Shown: positions 23,385 to 34,200, numbered from the stretch's first letter. The stretch: 49,421 nucleotides of DNA from Lachnospiraceae bacterium (GCA_017456585.1 JAFTJD010000050.1:1-49421); one strand, 5' to 3'. The notes: a model not told the origin generated them from the letters alone. Program-made: numbers and translations.

Positions 23385-25004
23385 TTATATTTTTTTCATT
23401 TTTTTATTTTTGAGCTTTTCTTTAAGGACATATACTCCCATAAGAACCCATACTCCAATAATAGTCACGATAAGTGCCACAGAAGCCTTCGGCATTTCAC
23501 CAAGCTCCGGTTTCGCACCGGAAGTATCATTCTTTTGATCAAGCCTGTAAAGTGAATTCATATTCTCATAAAGTGCATCCATATAAGCTTCATCAACCAC
23601 TTCTTTTCTTCGGATTGACTTTGTCACATTCTCAATCATCTGTCCTGCTGCATCACGCAAGGATGCTGAACCGTTGAATACCGGTGTAACAAATGTATTA
23701 TCAACATTGTTAAGAAGTATATTCGCAGCATGTATTTTGATATCATAGTATTCGTCATTATCTTCACCGATTCTTGAAAGATAATCCTTATACTCCGAGG
23801 AATCCAGTGCCTTTGTGGTTACAGGAACATATCCTTCCGTTTTGGAATATGCTATCTGTACCTCATTAGTCAAAAGATACTGGGCAAAAAGCCACGAAGC
23901 CAGAACCTCCTGAGGATCTTCTTTATTAAAGATACATACTGATGGTCCCTGTGATATCATCTTAGGATTATACGTATCGAACTGAGGAATAGTCATAACT
24001 TCAGTTTCAAAACGAACGAATTTATCTTCACTTATATCGGAAAGTGGTGCATCACTACCCATCCATGTTGCTCCTGCCGTTGAATCAACAGCAAAAATAC
24101 ACTGTCCAGCATTAAGGAAGTTAGCCGGATAGCTGGAAATCTTAAAGGTAGAAAAGGCTCCATTCTTTACATGCTCAGCGATAGTATACAGAAGCTCCTT
24201 AGTTGTGTCATTAAAAATCAAAATTTCTCCGCTCTCATTGGAATACCCGGCGTCCTTCTGCTTAAGCATCTGTATCATCATATTGTCAGTAGACTTATAT
24301 ATGAATGGAATCATAACCTTCTGTCCGTTAACAACAAAGTTTCCTTCTGCATCCTTCTTCATAGCCGCCTCCGATACTTCCCATACGAAATCCCATGTAA
24401 GAACCTCCGGCAATGTATAACCAAGCGCTTCTACATATGTTTTATTCACATAGCATGCTTCTGTAGAACGCATAAACGGAATCGCATAATATTCTTCATT
24501 GAAAAGACACTCACCAAGAAACTGCGAAACAATTTCATCTTTCACCGGTGCCTCGTACTTAATCTCGCTTCCGCCAAGACCATATTTCTCATCTACCAGA
24601 AGTTCTGTCAAAGGAACAACACTATTTTCTCCCGTAAGATAAGTAGCGATGTGATCCGGATATGTTATACAGACATTTGGTGTTGTATTCGTAGATATAT
24701 TGGTAATTACATCATTATATATACGTCCATAATCGGTATACAATCTAAGATTAACCTTAATATTCGGATACATCTTTTCGAAATCGGCAATTGCCTTTTC
24801 ATAAATTGCAACCTGAGTTACATTTGTGTCGTTTTTCGCCCAGAAAGTGATCTCATACGTCTTAGTTTCATCAAACTCTTCCGGTATCTCAAACGCTTTA
24901 TTATCAACAGAGCCGTGACATCCCGTCATCGCCACAGCAAATAGCATCACCAAAACAGCACCAAGAATCGGAAACAAAATTTTTCTTTTTGACAATCTTA
25001 TCAT
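23385..25004 (-). CDS. Extracellular sugar-binding lipoprotein (ABC transporter, family 1) with extra C-terminal membrane helix
   Basis: Captures the sugar for the permeases encoded just upstream. In 539 residues: lipoprotein signal (AMTGC, Cys about 29), then a family 1 solute-binding domain (about 48-500; YEITFWAKNDTN start and FEKMYPNIKVNLRLY), and, unusually, a hydrophobic helix near the C-terminus (about 508-528, VALIVTIIGVWVLMGVYVL) followed by a Lys-rich tail. It could thus be fixed to the membrane at both ends. The start codon overlaps the stop of the permease gene (ATGA). It is the last gene of the five-gene operon. Confidence 0.9.
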   Translation of the reverse strand: MIRLSKRKILFPILGAVLVMLFAVAMTGCHGSVDNKAFEIPEEFDETKTYEITFWAKNDTNVTQVAIYEKAIADFEKMYPNIKVNLRLYTDYGRIYNDVITNISTNTTPNVCITYPDHIATYLTGENSVVPLTELLVDEKYGLGGSEIKYEAPVKDEIVSQFLGECLFNEEYYAIPFMRSTEACYVNKTYVEALGYTLPEVLTWDFVWEVSEAAMKKDAEGNFVVNGQKVMIPFIYKSTDNMMIQMLKQKDAGYSNESGEILIFNDTTKELLYTIAEHVKNGAFSTFKISSYPANFLNAGQCIFAVDSTAGATWMGSDAPLSDISEDKFVRFETEVMTIPQFDTYNPKMISQGPSVCIFNKEDPQEVLASWLFAQYLLTNEVQIAYSKTEGYVPVTTKALDSSEYKDYLSRIGEDNDEYYDIKIHAANILLNNVDNTFVTPVFNGSASLRDAAGQMIENVTKSIRRKEVVDEAYMDALYENMNSLYRLDQKNDTSGAKPELGEMPKASVALIVTIIGVWVLMGVYVLKEKLKNKKMKKI

Positions 25005-25876
25005 CCCTTTGTTCCTCCTCTTGAAACGCCCGCCATTATCTTCTTTCTAAATATCAGGAACAATATTATAAGCGGAACTGAAATAACAACTACCGCTGCC
25101 ATCATCGCAGGGATGTTCTCTCGTCCGAAACCATTCTCCCTAATCTCCTGTATTCCGTTTGAAACAAGGAAATATAGCTCATCATCTGTCACAAGTCTCG
25201 GCCATACATATGAATTCCAACACTCTATAACCTTTAAAATTGCAATCGTTATAACTGTAGGCTTGCATATAGGAAGCAATACCTTAAAAAGATATTTCAT
25301 ATCCGAGGTTCCGTCTACCTTAGCCGCATAATATAACTGGTCCGGTATCTGTTCAAAATTCTCTTTTAAAAGATAAATATAAAAAACTGACGTAACCGAC
25401 GGCAAAATAAGACCCGCAAATGTGTTTCTCATATCGAGATTAGTTATCGTAACATAATTAGTTATTATTACTAATTCGTTAGGTATCATCATCAATGACA
25501 AGAATATTGTGAAAGCAAGATTTTTGCCCTTAAAATTAAGTCTTGCAAATGCAAATGCTGCGAGTATAGTCACAAGCAGCATAAGTGCAGTTGTAACAAC
25601 TGTAAAAATAATAGTATTGGTAAAATATCTCGCAAGCGGTACCGTCGTAAATGCTTCAACGTAGTTCTGAAGTGTCGGTGATAATGTAAAGAACTTAGGT
25701 ATATATTCCGAGTTATATGCACTATAGCTCTTTATGGATGTAAGAATCATCCAATAAAAAGGAAACAAAACCATAAGTCCCCAAAAGCTCAGTAATGTAT
25801 AAACAATAACATTTTTTACTTTTTTTCGAACTTTTGCAGTTTTTTCTATTTTTTCAAAATCATTATATTTTTCCAT
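25001..25876 (-). CDS. Sugar ABC transporter permease, MalG-type
   Basis: The second membrane subunit of a carbohydrate importer. The 291 residues show an N-terminal charged tail, six membrane helices, and the EAA loop YYAAKVDGTSDMKYLFKVLLPICKP in the last third that docks to the ATPase. AGAGG precedes ATG by nine bases. It is 14 nt after the MalF-type gene and overlaps the sugar-binding protein gene. Confidence 0.93.
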   Translation of the reverse strand: MEKYNDFEKIEKTAKVRKKVKNVIVYTLLSFWGLMVLFPFYWMILTSIKSYSAYNSEYIPKFFTLSPTLQNYVEAFTTVPLARYFTNTIIFTVVTTALMLLVTILAAFAFARLNFKGKNLAFTIFLSLMMIPNELVIITNYVTITNLDMRNTFAGLILPSVTSVFYIYLLKENFEQIPDQLYYAAKVDGTSDMKYLFKVLLPICKPTVITIAILKVIECWNSYVWPRLVTDDELYFLVSNGIQEIRENGFGRENIPAMMAAVVVISVPLIILFLIFRKKIMAGVSRGGTKG

Positions 25877-25890
25877 ATCATTAAGCCTCT

Positions 25891-26781
25891 TTAATAGTGA
25901 ACATGTTTTTTACTTACCAACAGATTAATACAGGTTATTGTAAGTACTATAGTAAATAATATAATGGCAGCCGCTGACGCATAGGAAGGATATCCGCCAC
26001 TATTGCCGTACAACATATCATAAACATATCCTACTATGGTATTCATCTCAGATGCATTCAAATCTGTACCAAACAATGCAACAGCATCACTATATGCTTT
26101 AAATGCTCCGATAAAGCCTGTTATTATAAGATAAAAAACTGTTGGTGATATCATCGGCAATGTAATTTTTCTGAATATCCTAAACTTGGAGGTTCCGTCT
26201 ACCTTAGCCGCGTTATAATAATCCTGATTAACTGATGCAAGTGCACTCGTAAGAATCAGAATCTTGAACGGTAAAACAACCCAAATTGTATAGAAACACA
26301 GCACAAACATCTTTGCCCAATATGGTCCGCCGATAAAATCTACGGGAGTCATACCAAACCACCCCAACACAACATTGACAAGTCCGTCTGAATATGGGGT
26401 TTGCTTAAAAAGAATCATAAAAACCAATCCAACCGCAAGTGTATTGGTAACATACGGAAGAAAATATATGGTCTGATACAAGTCTCTTAATTTCTTAATC
26501 GAATTAAGCCCAACCGCAATCGCCAATGCAAGGCATGTTGAAAGCGGCACCGTGATTATAACAAGTATAAATGTATTCTTTAACGCCTGTAAAAAATATG
26601 GATCACGAAGTACATACGAATAATTATAAGTTCCTATCCCCCATGAAGTCTGGGATGCAGAATTATATCCTTCTTCAAAAGAATAGATAAAAACATCCAC
26701 AAGCGGATACACCATAAATATTCCAAGGAAAAGAATTGCCGGCAAAAGATACAGCCAACCCTTTAATTTTTCTCTCTCCAT
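25891..26781 (-). CDS. Sugar ABC transporter permease, MalF-type
   Basis: First membrane subunit. The 296 residues have six helices and the EAA loop YYNAAKVDGTSKFRIFRKITLPMISP. Family members of this size (UgpA/LacF-like) lack the large periplasmic loop of E. coli MalF, as here. GAGGG precedes ATG. It lies 16 nt after the ATPase gene in the operon. Confidence 0.93.
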   Translation of the reverse strand: MEREKLKGWLYLLPAILFLGIFMVYPLVDVFIYSFEEGYNSASQTSWGIGTYNYSYVLRDPYFLQALKNTFILVIITVPLSTCLALAIAVGLNSIKKLRDLYQTIYFLPYVTNTLAVGLVFMILFKQTPYSDGLVNVVLGWFGMTPVDFIGGPYWAKMFVLCFYTIWVVLPFKILILTSALASVNQDYYNAAKVDGTSKFRIFRKITLPMISPTVFYLIITGFIGAFKAYSDAVALFGTDLNASEMNTIVGYVYDMLYGNSGGYPSYASAAAIILFTIVLTITCINLLVSKKHVHY

Positions 26782-26797
26782 CTATCTGCCCTCTATA

Positions 26798-27907
26798 CTA
26801 TTCTTTCTCAAAATAGATTCTTTCTTCAGTATTTTTGTCAAAAACAAATACTTTATTAGGTTTAACATCAAATCTCACATATTCTGCCGCGAGATTAACC
26901 GTATTCTCAGAACTGATTATAGAACGGATTGCCTGATTATCCGTAGCAGAAGCATCATTATAAGACACAACACTAATATCTCGTCCCATCACCTCAACTG
27001 TATTAAGCCTGCATCGAAGTGCGCCATTTTCATTAAGAACAAAGCCTTCCGGTCTGATTCCTACATATACTTCTTTGTCAGTGTCAGCCTGAATATCCAT
27101 AATTGCATCCTCACCCACAAAAAGCTTACCCGATTTAATTTTACCGTCAAAGACATTAATCGGTGGTGTACCAAGAAATTTGGCAACGAAAAGATTAACA
27201 GGATTATCATATACCTCCTGTGGCTTTCCTATCTGTTGAACTACACCATCCTTCATAACAACTATTATGTCAGATATACTCATAGCTTCTTCCTGATCAT
27301 GTGTTACAAAAATAGTTGTTATCTTAGTTTCTTTCTGAATTCTTCTAATCTCTTCTCTTGTCTGCAATCTAAGTCTCGCATCAAGATTAGAAAGCGGCTC
27401 ATCAAGAAGAAGTATTTTAGGCATCTTAACCAAAGCTCGTGCAATAGCTACACGTTGCTGCTGACCACCTGACAATTCTCCGGGTTTACGATCCATAAGC
27501 TCATCAATCTGAACAAGCTTCGCGGCTTCAAGCACCTTTACGTTCATTTCTTCTTTTGATAACTTGGCAGTTCCTTTTAGATTCTGTAATGGGAACATAA
27601 TATTCTGTCTTACCGTAAGATGCGGATACAATGCATAATTCTGAAACACCAATCCAACACCCCTATTCTCAGCCTCTAAATTGGTGACATCATTTTCACC
27701 AAAAAATATTTTTCCGCTTGTTGGCTTTTGGAGCCCCGATAAAAGATTTAACGTTGTACTTTTACCACATCCTGATGGTCCAAGCAAACCTACAAGCACA
27801 CCATCAGGGATTTCAAAATCAAAATTGTTTACAGCAACTACTTCTTCTTTTACTTTCTTATTACGGCTCGGAAATGTTTTTGTCAAATTTTGTAATACAA
27901 CCTTCAT
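26798..27907 (-). CDS. Sugar ABC transporter ATPase, MsmK/UgpC-type
   Basis: Energises the importer. The 369 residues carry Walker A GPSGCGKST at 43-51, signature LSGGQQQR, Walker B ILLLDEP, the switch His in VTHDQEEA, and a C-terminal regulatory MOBE/TOBE domain (about 235-365), the plan of carbohydrate-specific ATPases. Many clostridia use one shared MsmK far from the importer, so an own ATPase in the operon is notable. It follows the receptor gene by 14 nt. Confidence 0.94.
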   Translation of the reverse strand: MKVVLQNLTKTFPSRNKKVKEEVVAVNNFDFEIPDGVLVGLLGPSGCGKSTTLNLLSGLQKPTSGKIFFGENDVTNLEAENRGVGLVFQNYALYPHLTVRQNIMFPLQNLKGTAKLSKEEMNVKVLEAAKLVQIDELMDRKPGELSGGQQQRVAIARALVKMPKILLLDEPLSNLDARLRLQTREEIRRIQKETKITTIFVTHDQEEAMSISDIIVVMKDGVVQQIGKPQEVYDNPVNLFVAKFLGTPPINVFDGKIKSGKLFVGEDAIMDIQADTDKEVYVGIRPEGFVLNENGALRCRLNTVEVMGRDISVVSYNDASATDNQAIRSIISSENTVNLAAEYVRFDVKPNKVFVFDKNTEERIYFEKE

Positions 27908-27921
27908 AATATTCCTTTCTT

Positions 27922-30900
27922 TTAATTATCATGATTTGTCGCTCGGAGGACTTCAAACCTATAATTATTCTTTCCCTCTTCTTTTGTTTTATATAAAATC
28001 TTATCTGCCTCATCAAACATCTCTTCAAAAGGCATCATAATCTCCGAATATATAGCTCCTGCACTTATAGATAGCTTGTGTGTAATACCTGCATATCTTA
28101 TATCAACATCCATCGCTTTTACAATCTCACCTAGTCTCTTGTCAGCTTCTTCCTTTGAAACTCCTGCAAGAACCGCAATAAACTCATCTCCGCCAAATCT
28201 GGCTACTAATGATTTCTCGCCCATATATTCTTTAATCTTGTCAGCAAAATACATTAATGCGTAATCACCGCCACTATGTCCTAATGTATCATTGACCATT
28301 TTAAAATCATCGATATCCATTATAGCAAACATGATTCCATTAGCTTCCTTTGGCATATGCACTGACAAGCCTTCTCTGTTATAGAGCTTGGTCAAAGCAT
28401 CCTTATATGCTTTATCCTGATAACTTTCAAGTCTTTCCATCTCTTTCTGTATATTCAATAGCTTGCCAACCATATGTATGGGCTGTCCTCTCTTATTAAG
28501 AACCACAGAGGTTACTATTCTGTACCACTGTTTGTTTCCATCCCCCTTATCAATTGCTACAATAAGCTGTTCATCATTTCCCTGATCAAGTATCTTACTA
28601 ATTTGTTCACCAAATTGCCTCAAAAGAAGATTATCCCCATCATACGATTTTCTTATTATCTCCGAATCAGATAATCCCAAGCCTTCTTTAGCTTTAGCAT
28701 CAAATCTGAATACTTCTTTTGCATAATCATATTCAAAGAAATACTCGTTAGCAAGTGATGCGAGTAATTCGTATTTCTTAGCATCAAGTGCCTGCTTACG
28801 AATCGCTTTATGTTTCTCCCAAACAATAATGATTACCATCGCACATGCTATTATAATTATGGTTATACACAATAAAGGATTAGCCTTTATAAAGGTTGCA
28901 AGTGTAACCTTTTTTACAATCGCATCCATGTGCTCCATAAGTTCAATTTCCGTTTCGCCTTCCGGAATACTGTACACACATTTATTACATATAGCAACCA
29001 AAACCGGATTCGTATCCTTTGAAAATCCAATATGATATGTCTGGTCGTTGGCATATGGAATAACCGTAACATCATCATATCCGTTAGTACGCATATAATA
29101 CAATGCAGTATAATAATTGGTTATAGCAAAATCTGCTTTAAGTGTCTGAACACTCTCAATGCATTTATTTATGTTTGAGCATGCAAGCCTCTGCGTATCT
29201 TCGCCTATCGCGCTCTTTTCTTCACCGTTTGCAATTGCACATTTTTTCAAATTAGAGGTTGTGTTATGTCTTACAAGAACCTCCATAAATTCAAGATATT
29301 CCTTAGAATACTTTATGTTGTTGTTATATTTAAGCTTCTCAATACCGGCTATAAGAGTAATATCGCCTGATTCAAGTGCCGCAACAAGCTCGTCCGTATT
29401 TTCATAGCCATGATACTCCATAACAAGTCCTGTTTTCTTAGCGATATCATCACATATTGTTCTTGCAATCCCTGCGAAATCATTTCCGTCAAAATACGAA
29501 AGCGGTGCAAGATTCTTATGATATCCCACACGAACTACAGGGTTATCCTGCACATACTTCTTTTCATTATCTGATAATTCAACCTTTGCATTTTCAATGA
29601 TTATGACATCATTATCATTACCGCTCTCTTTATCATCATCTGTTCCCGAAATCATCCACGATGCCCTTGAAGACTCCCAACGACTGTTCCAGTCATTCAT
29701 TATATCATCAAAATTCTCGTCCCTTATCCCTGCCGCAGCTTCAACTATTCTTACATACTCTTCCTGATTGTATAATTTAAGATTGGTTGAAAGTGTTTCA
29801 TACTGTGAATATGCTTCCGGTGAAATATATGTAACATTTTGCATTATTTTCTCTTCCATGTCACCATAGCATTCCGGATACGGGTCTGTCTTTAGAATTG
29901 AAATCAAATCATGTTCAAAAGCATAGCCCGACTCATCCAAAATAAACTCAACAAATGCCTTTGCTGCTTCCTTATTATCACTATTCTTGGCAACGGCATA
30001 GCTGTAGTTGGCAGTTACTGTTACATACTGATCCCCATCTATATTATTCGGGAACGGCATGAATGCAATATCATCACCATTAGGTCCGACATTTTTATAA
30101 TCATACAATGCCCATGTTCCCATAACAGTACAACCTATATCTCCGTTATTAAGCTTAATTACCGAATCCCACCAACCGACAGTTTCTTTATTCATCTCTG
30201 TGTACCCTTGCTCTACGAGATCATAAAGTAACCTATAAGTTGTATTATGAACCGTCCCTTCTCTAAAAGGGTTAATATCTACTATAAACTCATTGTATTT
30301 GTAAGAGGCACTTCCAGACATCTCAATATATGGGAAAAGCTCCCAATATGATAAACACCATGGTTCTGAATATCCTACATAAAACGGCAGTGCATCCGTA
30401 TGCTCATCTATAAGATACATAGCATATAAGAATTCATCTATGGTAGTAGGAAGATCAGATATACCTGCTTTATCAAATACCTCCTTGTTATAAACAACGC
30501 CAAGCAAATATGCAGACGAAGGGATTCCATATACTATGTTGTCAAAATGTCTTCCCTGGTCAATATAATTGTATTTCTCGCTTAAAAGGTTATAATCTCC
30601 AAGTGGTTCAAAATAATCTGTTATCTCGTCAGAAGACATAAAACCCGGAATGTACATTACATCTCCGTAGTCTCCCTCTTCCATTCTAAGCTTAATGCTA
30701 GTCTCAAAGTCATTGTAGCATGTGTATTTTACTTTAACTCCGGGATATTTTTTCTCAAAAGCCTCTACATAAGGCTTCATATCTTCTTCATTTCTATTGA
30801 AAATAACCTCTATCTCGCCGCTAAGCTCCTGCTCATCAGCCGTCGTCAAAGCTATGAGCCCGCTTTCATCGGCATTGGCAACATATGTATTGGCATTAAG

Positions 30901-30963
30901 AAAAACAGCACTAAAAGCCAAAATAAGAATTGCAATTATAAAATGTCTAGAACTCAACCTCAT
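27922..30963 (-). CDS. Chimeric receptor diguanylate cyclase: SBP family 1 - SBP family 3 - TM - PAS - GGDEF
   Basis: A 1013-residue receptor. In order: signal peptide (1-30); a sugar-type family 1 solute-binding domain (about 48-435); an acidic linker (about 440-463); a family 3 solute-binding domain (about 464-690; LSDNEKKYVQDNPVVRVGY entry); a membrane helix (about 697-715); a PAS-like domain (about 733-840); and a GGDEF domain (about 853-1005) with DALTKLYNREG, IMDIDDFKMVND and an intact GGDEF at 924-928. The inhibitory RxxD site before GGDEF is missing (GEKS instead). It should make c-di-GMP in the cytoplasm in response to ligands outside. As first gene of the sugar importer operon it probably senses the same or a related sugar. 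Confidence 0.92.
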   Translation of the reverse strand: MRLSSRHFIIAILILAFSAVFLNANTYVANADESGLIALTTADEQELSGEIEVIFNRNEEDMKPYVEAFEKKYPGVKVKYTCYNDFETSIKLRMEEGDYGDVMYIPGFMSSDEITDYFEPLGDYNLLSEKYNYIDQGRHFDNIVYGIPSSAYLLGVVYNKEVFDKAGISDLPTTIDEFLYAMYLIDEHTDALPFYVGYSEPWCLSYWELFPYIEMSGSASYKYNEFIVDINPFREGTVHNTTYRLLYDLVEQGYTEMNKETVGWWDSVIKLNNGDIGCTVMGTWALYDYKNVGPNGDDIAFMPFPNNIDGDQYVTVTANYSYAVAKNSDNKEAAKAFVEFILDESGYAFEHDLISILKTDPYPECYGDMEEKIMQNVTYISPEAYSQYETLSTNLKLYNQEEYVRIVEAAAGIRDENFDDIMNDWNSRWESSRASWMISGTDDDKESGNDNDVIIIENAKVELSDNEKKYVQDNPVVRVGYHKNLAPLSYFDGNDFAGIARTICDDIAKKTGLVMEYHGYENTDELVAALESGDITLIAGIEKLKYNNNIKYSKEYLEFMEVLVRHNTTSNLKKCAIANGEEKSAIGEDTQRLACSNINKCIESVQTLKADFAITNYYTALYYMRTNGYDDVTVIPYANDQTYHIGFSKDTNPVLVAICNKCVYSIPEGETEIELMEHMDAIVKKVTLATFIKANPLLCITIIIIACAMVIIIVWEKHKAIRKQALDAKKYELLASLANEYFFEYDYAKEVFRFDAKAKEGLGLSDSEIIRKSYDGDNLLLRQFGEQISKILDQGNDEQLIVAIDKGDGNKQWYRIVTSVVLNKRGQPIHMVGKLLNIQKEMERLESYQDKAYKDALTKLYNREGLSVHMPKEANGIMFAIMDIDDFKMVNDTLGHSGGDYALMYFADKIKEYMGEKSLVARFGGDEFIAVLAGVSKEEADKRLGEIVKAMDVDIRYAGITHKLSISAGAIYSEIMMPFEEMFDEADKILYKTKEEGKNNYRFEVLRATNHDN

Positions 30964-31036
30964 ACGTCTTCCTCCTTACATCTTACATCCGAATATTTCT
31001 TCATAACTTCTCTTATTCCAGAGTATACTTATTTCT

Positions 31037-31066
31037 ATTATACAATTTTCCATACACTTCTGTCTA
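31037..31066 (-). promoter_or_regulatory. Likely promoter of the receptor/ABC importer operon
   Basis: On the minus strand: TAGACA (plus 31061-31066), 18-bp spacer, TATAAT (plus 31037-31042) with TG upstream of the -10 box. The leader is about 70 nt with an AAGGAGG ribosome site. Confidence 0.55.
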
Positions 31067-31081
31067 CCAAAAAAGTAAGTT

Positions 31082-31215
31082 TAAGCCCCGATGTCGTTTT
31101 GTTAATGCACGTCTCGTACCAAACACATATTATAGAGGATGTTTCCCTCTAAGACACGCTCTCGCTTGGTGAAAAACGTAACAGTACTGCTTTGACTTAA
31201 CGACATCGGAGCTTA
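31082..31215. repeat. Long inverted repeat overlapping the end of the hydrolase gene
   Basis: TAAGCCCCGATGTCGTT (31082-31098) is repeated in inverse at 31199-31215 with one mismatch in 17. Between the arms are nested smaller pairs, ACCAA/TTGGT and TAGAGG/CCTCTA. The right arm contains the stop codon of the hydrolase gene. In the minus-strand RNA the structure is followed by ACTTACTTTTTTGG, so it may serve as an oversized terminator; it could also be a small decayed element. Confidence 0.65.
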
Positions 31216-34200
31216 TAGTTGTTTCTGTATCTCGATTGCTGACATAATGCCAACAGGTCGTACTCTGTAGCTGTCAGTCCAGTCATCACCCTTAGTTCTG
31301 AATGAATCGGGACCGTACCACACATAGTCATCATTTGCATTATGAAGAGTTCCAAAACCATTGAAACGATTACCGTAAAGACATATTTTTAGATAATGTT
31401 TTCCAGTCTTTAATCTTCCAAGTTTTGCGCGATGCGGTGCATAAGCAATAAGCTTTCTTTCTCCTTCATCTACTGATACAGCAAGCAAAGGAGCTTTAAA
31501 ATGTGGCACATGCACATAATATTCCGCTGTTTCATCCTCTATATTGAATTCGAATTCGTATTCCAGATTGCCTGTGTAAAATGGCATTCCCTGTCCCACA
31601 ATATCTCCGAGATATAGTTTATTCTGTGTCGGTTTTATAATAGGATAATTTCCCCTTAGTTCAACATCAAAATCGCCCAGAATAAATATATTTTCCAAAT
31701 TAGTCTTCTGGTTATATTCTACTTTTACGTTGAGTTCATTAATACCTATTTTTAAAGTCGGCAACGAAAGAACCTTTATGGCAGGATCTACATAATATCC
31801 TACCGGATTGCTGTCTATTTCATTACCATTTAACCATATTCTCAGCTTGTTATCCGGATTTTCTATTGCCAAAAATGCCGCCACTTCCGTTTCTGATTCA
31901 AAATGATACATAAGACTGACTTCATACGTATCTTTCTCTTCGAGATAATAGGGCTGATTCATCCTATCACCTCTCAGAACAAATCCGAGTTGCTTTCTTA
32001 TCCGGTTATCGAGCCTTAGTATTTCTTCCCTGGCACTCAGTTCCCCATCATCCACACTGCATATCGCATAATCCAACAATACAGCATTATACTCTTCTCT
32101 ATGGAAACCATTGATTTTCGTAATATATTCTACTGTTTCAAAACGTGATACAGCTTTGCTATGGTTTTCATAGCATGTCGCAGTTTCATCCGCACATTCC
32201 TCAAGTCGGTACAATACACTATCCTCTGCATATATATTGCATTCCACAATAGTGTTACCTGACTCCAAACGTGATACAACAGGATATATTTCTCCGGTCT
32301 GAGCATCAAACATGCTTACTTGATAAGAGCCTCGTACCTTGATGATATATTTTTCCATATCCGACATATGCTGTTTCTTACGTTCTGTATGACAAATAAA
32401 CAACCACTTTAGATTTTCATCCTTACGCATCTGATAGATCAGATTATTAGTACGACTACCGTTTCTTCTGCATATATCAACTGTCCGTTCTGACTCAAAT
32501 GCCTCATACAACTCGTTTCTGTCTTTGCCGATAAAAAGACATTTCTCCGCCAGTTTTCGTACCCTATCAGTTTTTAGTCCATCCACCAGTTCAGGAACAC
32601 GCCCCATAAAAACTATCTTTCCGCCCTTTTCTGCGAATGCTTCAAGAATATCAAGCGTTGTTTTTCTTATTGTAAGCATATTAGGAACAAGTATCGCACT
32701 ATATTGCATTTTTCCTACTGTAAGTCTGTTCTCCGATTCATCTTTATAATTTTCACATTGTTTCGGAAGCAATGACTCTGACAGAAAATCAAAATCGAAT
32801 GCTCCGTGAATAAGCCAACTAATAAGCTTTGCATGGTCTTCATCCATTTCCTTCCGTTTATCAGCTGTTTGATTATCCGGCCCCATATACATCCAAAAAG
32901 ATTCTACCGGATGAATTACTCCGATATTTACATCAACCTTGCCTCTTGTAAGAATGGAATTAAGTCTTGCGAAATAGTCTTCGATATATGTATATTCTTC
33001 ATGCCATGGTGCATGAAAGAATATAGATCCCGGCCAATCACGTTTCGCTTCACCGAGCAAAGACATATGTGACAAATGCGGAACTCTCACAGTTATTCCG
33101 AGTGCAGCTTGCCAGTCGCCCTGAAGTTTAAATGTCTTAAAGTCGCAATCCCAATGAGTAACACCATACAGTTCACTCACTACGTCCGTTATTCCGTTCT
33201 GTCTCGCTACACTTACAGCCTGCTTAGCAGTTGCATATTCTCTTCTGTCAGCCAGAATATCTATTCCCGGAATATCCATATTTCTATAACATCTCATGCA
33301 ATCACCAAGTGCATATGTCTGTGAACCAAGCGTCTCTTCAGACAAAACATGTCCAGTCATTGCAATATTATGTTCTTCACACCACTTACACAGCTTATCC
33401 ATATATACAGTCACAAAGCATTCTGCCGCATGATTATGATAATTGTATCTGTTTACGCTAAACCTTCCGTCTGCCAATTCCCATATATATTCAGGAGCAA
33501 TATCCAGAGGATCTGTGCCATACTCCTCAATCATAGTTTCCGCAAAATAGTCTGTATAAGGTAATGTTACATCCTCACCCGACAAGGCATTACTAATTTG
33601 TATATTCTTGCCCATGCGAGGCTCGTCAGTAAATATTGCAGGCACTGTTTCCCCGAATTCATCTCCGACATATCTATGATATTCTTCGTGCGTCACTTTG
33701 ATAAATTCATCTATTGCATCCGGATTCATGGTATCTACATAAGTCTGATTCTGAAACCATGCTTCCTCCTTCATAATTTCTACATAGGCGAATCTAATCT
33801 TTTCGTTATTTTCTCGCGCTTTGGAAATCTCTGCCTCATTATCAAGGCGACTATAATCTCGTAAATATCCATTTTCAAATACAAGTCCATAGGTTGTTAC
33901 GTAATATCCGGCAGGCTTTTCCCCTTTATCTATAGCTTCTTCAAATGCTTCCCTGCTCTCATAATACCCTTCACTTAGCAAGCGTTTTCTCTCCGTAAGA
34001 AGTAAATATCGTCCTCTAAAGCGGAAGTTCTTCGTAACAATCCCTCCTGCTGCTCCGGAAGGGAATCTGTCTTCATCATACAACCAACATACCAGTCCAA
34101 GTTCTTTACATCTCTTAACTGTATATGCTACCATTTCCATGTACTCTTCACCAAGATATGTAATATCAAGCCCGGCTCTTGGATGGATATCAACTCCACC

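Noticed and set aside
24171..24944. Plus-strand open frame of 257 codons
   Set aside because: It is antisense to the sugar-binding protein gene; composition rich in Ile, Cys, Arg and His without motifs or a ribosome site.
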